From Rubritalea marina DSM 17716 (GTDB lineage: Bacteria; Verrucomicrobiota; Verrucomicrobiia; Verrucomicrobiales; Akkermansiaceae), in contig NZ_KB899262.1 in the NCBI RefSeq assembly GCF_000378105.1, positions 1 through 64,000 on the forward strand: DNA of 64,000 nt. Direction: 5' to 3'. Position numbers and translations under genes: made by a program. Below, in pieces: positions 9,760-18,447 of this stretch. Position 1 is the first letter of the stretch, and the number at the start of each line of letters is the position of its first letter. The notes below the pieces were generated by a model that worked only from the letters and a program-made list of their open reading frames with translations, ran no database searches and was not told where the DNA came from.

Positions 9760-9978
9760 TTTAAAAACCACCCTTAATATTTAGTAGTATAAAAATACTA
9801 AAGTAAACATACTACCTAACCTAACATTTTATCATCCTTGAGATGGAAAAAGCCTAATTTTCAGCGGCTCTCTGGGGCACCCATATGCTCGACAGAAATA
9901 TGGTTTGCAATGTCTCGCTTAGGGCACAATGATAGACCCACCATTGCTCTCATTGGAGACTTAGAATCCTCTAGTTTT

Positions 9979-12177
9979 ATGACATCAAAGCCCACCCCAA
10001 AACTCACCAACCTCACCATGCGTGATGGCCAACAATCGACTTTAGATGCTAGCGACTGGCTCTTTGAGTCCTACAATTATGCTCGCGTGATTCGCGCCTC
10101 CAGAAAAGCAGGATTCGACGGAGCAGAAGTCTCGGGCGGGCAGAGCTTTCAAATCGCGATCAGCCGAGGCTACAATCCCTTCGTAGTCGTAGGCGCGGTC
10201 GGGCATGCCTTATGTCACGAAAATGACAACTCGCCATTTGAGCTACAAATGCTCATTCGCGGGGCCAATGCTCTCGGTTTTAGACATTACGATAAAGATC
10301 TGATCGAAATCACCCTCAAAGAATTCATCAAACACGGCATCACCAAGATCCGTTGTTTTGATGCACTCAATGACATCCAGAACCTCGAATTACCCACCTC
10401 ACTGCAAGGGACTGAAGGAGTCACTTTCGAAGGCGCAGTTTGCTTCACCCATTATGCCGACCACCCTGAACGCTATAGTGATGCATACTACTGCAACTAC
10501 GCTAAAGCACTCGTGGACGCTGGCTACAATGCCATCGCAATCAAGGATATGTCTGGCCAGCTCACTGCCCAGCGCATCCATCGCCTGGTGCCCGCGCTGC
10601 TTGAGGTCCTCGCGCCTCAGGGAATCCCCCTCACACTTCACTGCCACTCCACCAATGCCACCCTCTCGAGACAAGCGATCAGTGCCGCGACTGAATACAA
10701 GGTGCATGCAATCGAGACTGTAGAAGGTGTCCTCGCTGGAGGCTCGGCGCACCACGACCTAGCCTCGGTAGCACCACAGCTGATTCAAGACCAAAGCTCA
10801 TACAACGAACTCACCCGTCTCACCGAGCGACTCTGGGGCAATGCGCCGGTGCGCCGCGATCAAGACATCCCACAGGAGTTGAAAGACAAACTATGTGCTG
10901 CCGGCGTCCCAGGAGGCGCCATGCCCTTCGTCATTCGTGACCTCCACATGCAAGAGCCAGCAATCCGCGCCAAATTCTCCGCAGCAAAGCACATCGATCA
11001 ACCGGATTCCTTTCACTCCATCGTCGAGGTATTCATCAGAGAGCTCAAGCGCGTCTGCGTCGATGCTGGGCTCCCGCTACTCGTGACCCCCACCGCAGAC
11101 ATTTGTTGTAAACAAGCGATCATGAACCTCGCCATGGGTGCTGCGCCATACGAGGACTCTCTTGCACAGCGCTACCTCAACCGCAGCGGCCAACCGAATC
11201 CCGACCCCCGCTACGCCAAGCTCATTCTCGGTCATTACGGAGAGCTCAAAGCATACGATGAAGCAAACATGGTGCACGGCCCGAGCGATGAAGTCATCAA
11301 ATTCTTCGAAGCGAATAATGCGCTCCAACTGAAGCAAGTAGAACACCATCCCTCGCAAAATCCGGGTGGCGACGACCTCAGCTCAGCGCAGCACTCCGCT
11401 TGGCAGCTGATCCAGAAAAAGGGTGCCAAGGCGCTCTCATTTGCCAGCTTTGACCAGCTCACGATCCTCTATGGCCAAAAACCCGCCACCGCTCAGCAAG
11501 GCGAAGACCCGATTGCCAATGCTGTGGAAACATACTACAAACGCGCCGAACTCGCGAAAATCGATGGCCGCGGTCGTACCTTCCCAGACTATGAAGCACT
11601 GATGAGCCCGATACTGAACTGTCTCGGCGCTATGTTCGCGCTCAATCCCAGCCTCGACGCTCACGTGATCCCGAAGATGGCACTGAGCGAGCTCGGCAAC
11701 AACCTCTGCAATCGACTCTTTGATATTTATATCGATCTGCCGATCTGGGCCCAGGTCACAGTCCTCAACAACCACCTCTCAAAGCTGCTCTCCTCCGCCA
11801 ACACCTCTGATGAGCTCAAGGCTGCAGTGCTCCACGTGGCGGGCTCACTCAAAGCACTCGACCTTCGCCCACACCGCCGCGGCACCGAGGACCTCCCTAC
11901 CGCTTTAGCGAATTTCAAACAAATCACGATTGTCGAGCTCTTCAATAGCCTCGCGATCATCAATAGCTTCATCAATGATGTGGCAAAATACGCCACCAAC
12001 CCAAAAGCATACGCCGAGCGCGTATTGAACATCCAAGATATCAGCACCCTCTCTGCACCAGAGAACGCTGGACTCACACTCAATGAGTGGGAAAGCAATA
12101 TCCAGCAGAGCCTTGCAGGAAAATACCTCCAGCTCGAGGCCGACCTATTGCGCCGCGCCGAGCAGTGGAAAGCCTAG
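9979..12177 (+). CDS. Carboxyltransferase (oxaloacetate decarboxylase alpha / pyruvate carboxylase-type), no biotinyl domain
   Basis: A 732-residue cytoplasmic HMGL-like TIM-barrel protein with a PYC_OADA-type second domain. Visible motifs are MRDGQQS (14-20, metal-binding Asp16), the FDALND segment (126-131), KDMSG with the carboxyl-carrying Lys188, and LHCHS (219-223) with metal-ligand histidines. These are the catalytic features of enzymes that move CO2 between oxaloacetate/pyruvate and biotin. No MKM-type biotinyl domain is present; the last ~200 residues are a helical region I do not recognise. The ATG at 9979 is chosen because the barrel begins within ten residues; in-frame ATG 9910 and TTG 9838 add only non-conserved sequence. 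The biotin carrier and membrane subunits must lie elsewhere. Confidence 0.8.
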   Translation: MTSKPTPKLTNLTMRDGQQSTLDASDWLFESYNYARVIRASRKAGFDGAEVSGGQSFQIAISRGYNPFVVVGAVGHALCHENDNSPFELQMLIRGANALGFRHYDKDLIEITLKEFIKHGITKIRCFDALNDIQNLELPTSLQGTEGVTFEGAVCFTHYADHPERYSDAYYCNYAKALVDAGYNAIAIKDMSGQLTAQRIHRLVPALLEVLAPQGIPLTLHCHSTNATLSRQAISAATEYKVHAIETVEGVLAGGSAHHDLASVAPQLIQDQSSYNELTRLTERLWGNAPVRRDQDIPQELKDKLCAAGVPGGAMPFVIRDLHMQEPAIRAKFSAAKHIDQPDSFHSIVEVFIRELKRVCVDAGLPLLVTPTADICCKQAIMNLAMGAAPYEDSLAQRYLNRSGQPNPDPRYAKLILGHYGELKAYDEANMVHGPSDEVIKFFEANNALQLKQVEHHPSQNPGGDDLSSAQHSAWQLIQKKGAKALSFASFDQLTILYGQKPATAQQGEDPIANAVETYYKRAELAKIDGRGRTFPDYEALMSPILNCLGAMFALNPSLDAHVIPKMALSELGNNLCNRLFDIYIDLPIWAQVTVLNNHLSKLLSSANTSDELKAAVLHVAGSLKALDLRPHRRGTEDLPTALANFKQITIVELFNSLAIINSFINDVAKYATNPKAYAERVLNIQDISTLSAPENAGLTLNEWESNIQQSLAGKYLQLEADLLRRAEQWKA

Positions 12178-12206
12178 GCGCCTGAGCACTCGGGGCGCCC
12201 CACTAC

Positions 12207-12677
12207 TTAAAGGCCGAGCTCAGATAATCCCGGAAAATCATCAGGGCGGACCGCACCATCCCAAAGGAATTTGCGGTCTGCAGCATCGATCTTTACATCA
12301 TTGATGCTGGCGTGACGTTCAGCCATCAGACCAAGCGCGTCGAACTGCCAATTTTCATTGCCGTAGGAGCGGTACCATTGGCCCTGGTCGTCACGCCATT
12401 CATAGGCGAAGCGTACCGCAATCCGATTCCCTTCAAAGGCCCAAACCTCCTTGATCAACTTGTATTCATGCTCCCTCGCCCACTTCCGCTCTAGGAAGCC
12501 AACGATTTCTTCGCGCCCCTTGATAAATTCCGAGCGATTGCGCCAAGCACTCTCTGGCGTGTAAGCCATGGAGACCTTTTGCGGGTCACGATTGTTCCAT
12601 GCATTCTCAGCCATCCTCGCCTTCTGTGCAGCAGTTTCCGCATCATAGGGCGGGAATGGCGGTTTTGATTCATCCAT
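12207..12677 (-). CDS. NTF2-like DUF1348 family protein
   Basis: A 156-residue soluble protein matching the DUF1348 branch of the nuclear-transport-factor-2-like fold. Recognisable segments are [15 protein letters not shown] near residues 26-40, [14 protein letters not shown] near 45-58 and [12 protein letters not shown] near 98-109, followed by the HASINDVKI stretch. The length is typical. Members are widespread small enzymes or binding proteins without an established reaction, so no function is assigned. It lies downstream of cynS on the same strand but after a strong terminator, so it is probably a separate transcript; it converges with the carboxyltransferase gene. Confidence 0.85.
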   Translation of the reverse strand: MDESKPPFPPYDAETAAQKARMAENAWNNRDPQKVSMAYTPESAWRNRSEFIKGREEIVGFLERKWAREHEYKLIKEVWAFEGNRIAVRFAYEWRDDQGQWYRSYGNENWQFDALGLMAERHASINDVKIDAADRKFLWDGAVRPDDFPGLSELGL

Positions 12678-12701
12678 TGTTTTCTTGGTTTCTCGTTCAA
12701 T

Positions 12702-12755
12702 AAAAAAAGGCTGGTAGCCCTCGGGGACCGTGCCTCCCCAAAGGAACTACCAACC
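12702..12755 (-). terminator. Rho-independent terminator of cynS
   Basis: On the minus strand a nine-base stem GGTTGGTAG/CTACCAGCC (one G-U pair) encloses a smaller GGGGA/TCCCC hairpin and is followed by seven T. It lies just past the cynS stop and before the DUF1348 gene. Confidence 0.8.
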
Positions 12756-12775
12756 TATTCTCATCCACAAAGCGA

Positions 12776-13222
12776 CTACCACTTTTTGTAAGGGAGGAAT
12801 TTCCCGTTCAAAGTAACCACCACACGGTCACCTTTCGGGTCTTCTTGCTTGGCAATGTCACAAGTGAAATCAATGGCGCTCATGATGCCGTCGCCAAATT
12901 GTTCGTGAATGCATTCCTTGATCGCCCCACCATACACATAGGCAATCTCATAAAAACGGTAAATCAATGGGTCTTTCGAGACGAGATCCGTGTCCGTCGC
13001 CTTCATCGGGCAAACCGTCAGCGCCTGAACCACCTCGTCACCTAAATCCAGAAAGCTAGCAAGCTTAGAAGCATCCTCCAGAATCAGGCTATTCTGCCCG
13101 AGACACACTGAGGAAACAAATACATCTGAGAGGCCAACTGCATCACCAATCTCTTTCCAAGTCACGCCCTTGGCTAACTTGGCTTCGAAGATTGCGTCTG
13201 TCATTTCTAATTTAGTCATCAT
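12776..13222 (-). CDS. cynS: Cyanate hydratase (cyanase)
   Basis: Cytoplasmic decameric enzyme that converts cyanate and bicarbonate to ammonia and CO2 (via carbamate). The N-terminal half is a degenerate helix-turn-helix-like domain; the C-terminal half is near consensus: PLIYRFYEI (85-93), FGDGIMSAIDF (109-119) and the terminal VVVTLNGKFLPYKKW. The catalytic triad equivalent to E. coli Arg96/Glu99/Ser122 is Arg89, Glu92 and Ser115. Length 148 matches the family. Two adjacent Met codons open the frame, so the start could be 13222 or 13219. It is followed by a terminator and lies 0.5 kb downstream of an FNT channel gene on the same strand, which may supply a small-anion substrate (inference). 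Confidence 0.95.
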   Translation of the reverse strand: MMTKLEMTDAIFEAKLAKGVTWKEIGDAVGLSDVFVSSVCLGQNSLILEDASKLASFLDLGDEVVQALTVCPMKATDTDLVSKDPLIYRFYEIAYVYGGAIKECIHEQFGDGIMSAIDFTCDIAKQEDPKGDRVVVTLNGKFLPYKKW

Positions 13223-13326
13223 TTTTTATTTATAGTACAAATTTATTATTATTTTGAATCATCCAAAACACCCATCAAGATTCATTGACCTAGAAAAAAA
13301 ACTGCTGAATGATCACTGAATTGCGT

Positions 13327-13560
13327 TTAGTGAAAAAACTTTTTCATCATATGGATTGGCATCTTTGAGAAGACAAGAGCAGCCCAAAGGGCAAAGCCAA
13401 TCATGATGCAAAAGGATACGGAAACTTGATGAGATGTTGAGGCAAAGAAGCCAAACAACTTACTTATTCTAAGGGAAGTAGAACCCATAGGACCTACACA
13501 TTCATCAGCACTGTGACGATCTACTTCCATGTACGGATACTTATATTTAACATCAGCCAT
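13327..13560 (-). CDS. Small membrane protein of unknown function
   Basis: A 77-residue protein that I do not recognise. It starts at ATG 13560, preceded at proper distance by AAAGGA, a credible ribosome binding site; a longer frame to 13611 has no such signal. The N-terminal 40 residues are polar (MADVKYKYPYMEVDRHS...), and one membrane segment lies around residues 47-66 (SFCIMIGFALWAALVFS). It sits between cynS and the FNT channel gene, after the channel's terminator. A channel-associated or single-pass accessory subunit is possible but only guessed from position. Confidence 0.6.
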   Translation of the reverse strand: MADVKYKYPYMEVDRHSADECVGPMGSTSLRISKLFGFFASTSHQVSVSFCIMIGFALWAALVFSKMPIHMMKKFFH

Positions 13561-13690
13561 AACAATTAATCCTTTCACTACCATTGAATAGCAACGCGCG
13601 TGCCGATTCAATAACTCCCTATATTATATTTTTCATCAAACTCATGAATAACACATTCGTAGAACACTGATCCTAAATGATCTAGGACAA

Positions 13691-13723
13691 TAAAAAGCGG
13701 CCCACCTCGTGAGATGGACCGCT
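13691..13723 (-). terminator. Rho-independent terminator of the FNT channel gene
   Basis: Minus-strand stem AGCGGTCCATCTC pairing with GAGGTGGGCCGCT (two internal mismatches) around an ACG loop, followed by five T. It lies 33-65 bases past the channel stop codon. Confidence 0.85.
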
Positions 13724-13755
13724 CTGCATCGAGCAATAGATTCGATAGTAAAATA

Positions 13756-14583
13756 TTATTCAGCAGCAGCCTCTGCCTTCTTCGCCTTGTAGTGCGTGAG
13801 GTAAATTGGAAGACCCACGAGGAAGAAACCACCGATGAAGTTACCAATGACTGTTGGAATTTCATTCCAGAGGAAGAAGTCACCGAGTGTGAAGTCAGCA
13901 CCCATAGTCATTGCGAATGGGAACAGGAACATATTCACCACAGCGTGCTCGAATACCATGAAGAAGAAGCACATGATAGGTGCCCACATGCAGAAGAATT
14001 TGCCAATCGTTGATTGAGCATACATGGAACCGATCACTCCCATAGAAACCATCCAGTTACAAAGGATACCTCGTACAAGACAGGTGAACCACCCCATCAT
14101 ACCCCACTTCTCAAAGCCGAGCGTTCTGCCTTCACCCACCTTCGCTAGAAGCTTGTGGAACGCTGGGAAGATCTCTGATGTCTCACCAGAGTACCCGAAG
14201 CGAACACTGAAAGAAGCAAGGAATACAACCATTAAGGCACCCACGAAGTTGGAGCAGAACACCAAGCCCCAGTTGCGGAATACCTTTGCCCAAGTAGCAC
14301 CTGGGTTCTTGTTGATGACCGGTAGAGGCGCCAAGGTGAAGACACCCGTGATCAAGTCAAACTTCATCATGTTCAACATGATGAAACCAATCGGGAACAG
14401 AATCGCTCCAAAGATAAGGCTACCCGTCTTGGTAATCACCGTGAGGGCGAAAAACGCGGCCAAAGTCAACAGCGCGCCTGCGCCAATACCGCGAATGATC
14501 GTATCTTTTGTGGACATGTTGAGCTTTTCCTCACCTGCCTCGATCATTTTTTTTGCCAATTCTGATGGTTGTAAATAATCCAT
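13756..14583 (-). CDS. Formate/nitrite transporter (FNT) family channel
   Basis: A 275-residue integral membrane protein of the FocA/NirC family, pentameric channels for small monovalent anions such as formate, nitrite or hydrosulfide. Six hydrophobic segments are visible, beginning near residue 33, with the FNT-typical stretches GAILFPIGFIMLN (59-71), ARG-type NWGLVFCSNFVGAL (104-117), GILCNWMVS (172-180) and the FEHAVVNMF histidine motif (212-220). A polar C-terminal tail follows. It has its own terminator; the 282-base gap to comEC upstream is AT-rich and probably carries its promoter. Because cynS is the next metabolic gene downstream, cyanate, bicarbonate or nitrite are candidate substrates (inference). 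Confidence 0.9.
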   Translation of the reverse strand: MDYLQPSELAKKMIEAGEEKLNMSTKDTIIRGIGAGALLTLAAFFALTVITKTGSLIFGAILFPIGFIMLNMMKFDLITGVFTLAPLPVINKNPGATWAKVFRNWGLVFCSNFVGALMVVFLASFSVRFGYSGETSEIFPAFHKLLAKVGEGRTLGFEKWGMMGWFTCLVRGILCNWMVSMGVIGSMYAQSTIGKFFCMWAPIMCFFFMVFEHAVVNMFLFPFAMTMGADFTLGDFFLWNEIPTVIGNFIGGFFLVGLPIYLTHYKAKKAEAAAE

Positions 14584-14865
14584 AATTCTCGTTTTTTAGT
14601 AGTTACTGTAATTTTTCGTTTTCGTCTTGAGTAGGTTCACCGGAAAATTTGATTCATGCTCAACCTCAAAATTGATTCATCATTTACTATACTAACAATA
14701 TCAACAATGAGGTAGATTCATTGAACCAATGCATTCGGAAAATACATCATAAACACATGCAAACTTCAGCACTTGTTATGCCAATCATTATATTCAACTG
14801 ATATATGAAGAACTCCTAGAAATGAGTAACTTTCATGGCCACAAAAGTCCACGGAAAGATGAATC

Positions 14866-17049
14866 TCACTCATCAGTGTGCAGCGCACCCATCTCCCAGC
14901 CGGACTCAAGCGCATGCAGCATCCAAGCCCCCTGTTTGGAGAGGATGTGCTGGGACACCCCCTCTAGGCTCTCCATGGCTTGAGGAGTGACAATGAGCTT
15001 AGGCTCCATACTGCGCAACCATGACGCACTGGGCTCAGGGTCTCTGCGGTGTTTACCCAGCACCAAAACATCAGCTCTGAGCTTCGGGTAGCGTTTGAGT
15101 ATGCGTTGGTGAGCACGAAAGCCACTGTCGCCAAGCACCAACACACGGAGCTCACGCCACCGAAGCATCAGCACGAGACAGGCATCATCCGCTATCGCGG
15201 CATCAGCACTACCCGCGTCTATCACTTCTACACTTGCATCCGGGCCGACTGGCAGCACTTGCCCCGGATGCAATGCTACTGGGTCCAGCCCCTGATCTGT
15301 GAGGCTACTCAGAGCATGGTGATAAGACTTACTCCTGAAGTGGCCCTCTGGGGTGGCAGCTTGCTTGAGTCTCCATTCTGTCGCGAGCTCTGCGACACCC
15401 CCACAATGCTGACTATCCGCATGGGTAAGGATGAGACTATCGATAGGCGCTCCATAAGACACCAGAGAAGGGCGCACACAGCGGCGATAGCTATAACTGC
15501 TTCCCGTATCAATCAAACAGCCACCCCCTAGGCTCCAATAAGCTGCCGCCCCATCGTAAGGGAGCGCGTAAACCACCAAGCGCTCGCCACGCTGCCACGG
15601 TTTCGCGCTCCAATGCCCAGCAGGCAACTCTGCCATCTGCCTCACCCAAGCATAACCACAATCCGCCACTGCGCCACTCAGACTATTCAGCTGAGTGGCA
15701 AGCACCGGCCAAAAGAGCCCAAGCAGCACCGTCGCCATGGCATTAGCAAGCAGGAAATACAGCATCAGCACCAATGGGATACTGGTGAGCATCGAAACAG
15801 GGGTGGCCAGCTGAAAGTAGTGCAATGACAGCGGAGTAGCCCCGATCAATGCACAAGCTGAAATACTCAATGTACCTTGCAAGCCACGCCTCAGCCTCAG
15901 CCCCAGATGCTGCCTAGGGCCCATCAAACGATAAGGCATGAACGGGTCATGGTAGGAAACCCATGCAAAGGCACGCTGCGTCCATTCCGAACACAGAGCA
16001 ATGGCGACCAACACGATAAAAGACAACTGAAAGCCCACTTGAAAGAGCGCGTGGGTGTCACTCAGCACAATACACAGCGCACTCGCGGCGATGCTGTTCA
16101 TCAACACCACACGGCGGTTCACCAAAATCCCTAGCAACAAAACCGCCCCCATACACGCCGCGCGCATCGCTGGAGGGCGCATCCCAGTGACCATCGCATA
16201 GGCGAACATCGCCCCAATGGCCCCGAGCACCCAGACCCTTGGCCCCCCTCCGACGAAACGCAATAGCAAAGCCACCAATGACCCCACCATCATCACATGC
16301 AGGCCACTCACCGCAAAGACATGCATGGCCCCACTGAGCCTGAAATGCTTGCTCATGGGGTCGTCATGGGCGGGCTTCTGCCCGAGCACCATCGCGGGCA
16401 AAATCACTGCAGCATCCTCACTCACCCCGTCACTCAAAATCCCCGCCACCTTAGCTCTAGCGCGCAAGGCCCAATCCTTCAACTGAGTCCGCGCCCTCCA
16501 GTACATCGAGACGCGAGCATCCCCACGGTATTCATAGTGCACCACGCGAAGCTCGGCCACCACCCCCTGGCGCCGCAACCAGGATTCTTGGTCAAACTCA
16601 GCCGGGTTAAGCGCAGGCTTCAAGGGATGCACTGCACCGTGGACATACAAGCAATCCCCAATATGCCTTGGGCCGGCACCATCCTCAAAGTAGGCACGCC
16701 ACCTCACAGAAGGCGTCTCAGATTCCAATAGCCGCAACGTGACTTGACCGTAGCGGCCGATATCTACCACCTGAACTTCACCCCTCCACCACTGGCCAAG
16801 CCCCTCGGCAAAGGCATCACGCTCAAGCAACTTGGCCCGATGGATCCCTAGACCCAGCCATGCGACAAACAAAGTAACCAGCAGAACATGCCGTCGGCTC
16901 ATCGCGCCCAGAACAAACGCAGAGGCAGCTATAGCAGTGCTCAACAGCACATGCTTCTCAGCAAAAAGAATTGCCGAAGCTAATGCCAGACTAACGGGCA
17001 GAAGCGGCACCTTCAGTGCGAATCGCTTCAGTCCGTTGACCCCCCTCAT
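14866..17049 (-). CDS. comEC: ComEC/Rec2-family DNA uptake channel
   Basis: A 727-residue inner-membrane protein predicted to carry single-stranded DNA into the cytoplasm during natural transformation. N-terminal membrane segments (10-66) are followed by the DUF4131-type OB-like region (~75-190), the Competence domain with many membrane spans (~215-470, including AVSGLHVMM 246-254 and GMRPPAMRA 289-297), and a C-terminal metallo-beta-lactamase-like domain with THADSQHCGG at 542-551. The last motif keeps the H-x-D-x-x-H pattern but has a Cys where Gly or Ala is usual. ATG at 17049 follows the upstream TPR gene stop after a single base, so the two are translationally coupled. Without pilus genes in the window, competence is plausible rather than shown. 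Confidence 0.92.
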   Translation of the reverse strand: MRGVNGLKRFALKVPLLPVSLALASAILFAEKHVLLSTAIAASAFVLGAMSRRHVLLVTLFVAWLGLGIHRAKLLERDAFAEGLGQWWRGEVQVVDIGRYGQVTLRLLESETPSVRWRAYFEDGAGPRHIGDCLYVHGAVHPLKPALNPAEFDQESWLRRQGVVAELRVVHYEYRGDARVSMYWRARTQLKDWALRARAKVAGILSDGVSEDAAVILPAMVLGQKPAHDDPMSKHFRLSGAMHVFAVSGLHVMMVGSLVALLLRFVGGGPRVWVLGAIGAMFAYAMVTGMRPPAMRAACMGAVLLLGILVNRRVVLMNSIAASALCIVLSDTHALFQVGFQLSFIVLVAIALCSEWTQRAFAWVSYHDPFMPYRLMGPRQHLGLRLRRGLQGTLSISACALIGATPLSLHYFQLATPVSMLTSIPLVLMLYFLLANAMATVLLGLFWPVLATQLNSLSGAVADCGYAWVRQMAELPAGHWSAKPWQRGERLVVYALPYDGAAAYWSLGGGCLIDTGSSYSYRRCVRPSLVSYGAPIDSLILTHADSQHCGGVAELATEWRLKQAATPEGHFRSKSYHHALSSLTDQGLDPVALHPGQVLPVGPDASVEVIDAGSADAAIADDACLVLMLRWRELRVLVLGDSGFRAHQRILKRYPKLRADVLVLGKHRRDPEPSASWLRSMEPKLIVTPQAMESLEGVSQHILSKQGAWMLHALESGWEMGALHTDE

Positions 17050-17050
17050 C

Positions 17051-17647
17051 CTACTGCAGTGCTTCTAACTCTTGCAAGCGGTCTGTAGCCTGCGCGGCGT
17101 AATGCGAATTCGGAAATAAACGAACGACTCGGCGAAACTCTTCCACTGCCCCATCGCGGTCATTGGCTTCCTCAGCTAGAATAGCCGCGATACTGACGCG
17201 AAAAAAAGCATCACTGTCGTCATCCCAATCGTAGCCATGCAAAGCCTCCCGCATCGTAGCCACCCCACCCTCGCTGTCCTTGAGGTTGTGCATCTGGATC
17301 TTCGCCATCGTCGACCAGGCCTCGCGGTCGCCAGGATTGGCAGTCACCCGATGACGTAGCTCTTCCAATGCAGCCACAAAGTCGCCCTGAGCTTGGAGCA
17401 CGCGTACCTGACGCATGTCATCATCCTCAGCACGCATCGGAGCTGCACTGCCGTATATCAAGCTCACCAAGGCATCAGAAATGAGAGGCAGAATAAAAAC
17501 CACAAAAAGAAGCCCAGCATAGAGGCCCGCAACCGCAAAGCTCGCCAAACGGATGAACACATCGTCATCCGGCACGTGACGAAACACATAGACCAAGGAA
17601 CCTGCTACCACGCATCCCATCGCTCCATATAATAGTGCCTTGCTCAT
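17051..17647 (-). CDS. Membrane-anchored TPR-repeat protein
   Basis: A 198-residue protein with two hydrophobic segments (about 5-22 and 34-62) and a soluble part (~75-198) made of tetratricopeptide-like helices: VLQAQGDFVAALEELRHRV, the DREAWSTMAKIQ unit, and DGAVEEFRRVVRLFPNSHYA near the end, the last being a clear TPR with the terminal Pro. Such modules hold protein partners together. Its stop is one base from the comEC start, which suggests a shared operon and perhaps a shared membrane complex, though no direct evidence exists for that. Confidence 0.75.
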   Translation of the reverse strand: MSKALLYGAMGCVVAGSLVYVFRHVPDDDVFIRLASFAVAGLYAGLLFVVFILPLISDALVSLIYGSAAPMRAEDDDMRQVRVLQAQGDFVAALEELRHRVTANPGDREAWSTMAKIQMHNLKDSEGGVATMREALHGYDWDDDSDAFFRVSIAAILAEEANDRDGAVEEFRRVVRLFPNSHYAAQATDRLQELEALQ

Positions 17648-17860
17648 AGATTCTTTGCTTTCCGTATCATTGATTGCATCGCCTGCTGATGGGGCGTCGC
17701 AGACACATTCACCGCATTCTTATCTTCACACAGATTGAAGATCTTTCAAGAACAGCGGGAAATATATTGCCTAAGCTATATGGAATTCTCGCTAACGCTA
17801 ACAATATAAATATCCAACTACCCTTAAACACTCGTTCTCTTCAGCCGTTAGATCGATGCT

Positions 17861-18439
17861 TCATTTCGACCAGATCTTCTGAACATCAGCAACATCTAAC
17901 AACTTCCACCTCCCTGGGGCACTTTCAAGATCGAGGCGATATTTTCCTATACTTATCCGAACCAATCGCAATGTGGGGAAGCCTAGCGTTGCGGTCATGC
18001 GACGCACTTGGCGATTCTTCCCTTCTCGCAGCTCCATGAGCAACCATGAAGAGCGAGCCTCTTGAGCGGCATCGATGGGCACCTCCCTGGGCGGGAGTTC
18101 AGGCGCCTGCTCTAGCAAGGTAACAGCACAGGGTTTGGTGACATGTTTTCGGATCGTGAGGCCTCCAGCACGCCACTGCCTCAGATCCTGCTCACTCGGC
18201 GTCCCGTCCACCTGCACCCAATAGGCGCGTCTGTGAGCGTGCTTAGGGTCGAGCAAACGATGCTCGACCGAGGTGTCGTCGCTGAGCAAGAGGAGCCCCT
18301 CAGAATCCATATCGAGCCGCCCAATAGGCGACAATCCTTCCGGCAATCCAATATCCGCTAGGGTACGTTGCTTGGGATAGTCTGGGTTCTTGTTGAACTG
18401 ACTCAGCACTCCGTAAGGCTTATTGAGAGCGATGATCAT
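17861..18439 (-). CDS. RsuA/RluE-family rRNA pseudouridine synthase
   Basis: A 192-residue cytoplasmic enzyme that isomerises a specific uridine in ribosomal RNA. It lacks the N-terminal S4 domain and therefore most resembles RluE (23S rRNA U2457 enzyme) among the RsuA-type enzymes. The catalytic motif GRLDMDSEGLLLLS is at residues 40-53, with Asp43 as the nucleophile; KPYGVLSQF (7-15) and the late EGKNRQVRRM motif (about 140-149) are also family-specific. It starts eight bases after the stop of the upstream unknown gene, so they form an operon. The 213-base gap on its other side (17648-17860) shows no feature. Confidence 0.88.
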   Translation of the reverse strand: MIIALNKPYGVLSQFNKNPDYPKQRTLADIGLPEGLSPIGRLDMDSEGLLLLSDDTSVEHRLLDPKHAHRRAYWVQVDGTPSEQDLRQWRAGGLTIRKHVTKPCAVTLLEQAPELPPREVPIDAAQEARSSWLLMELREGKNRQVRRMTATLGFPTLRLVRISIGKYRLDLESAPGRWKLLDVADVQKIWSK

Positions 18440-18447
18440 GCGATGGT

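Noticed and set aside
17674-18039. Plus-strand frame (121 codons) before the pseudouridine synthase
   Set aside because: Half of it is antisense to the pseudouridine synthase gene, and the translation has no protein-like features.
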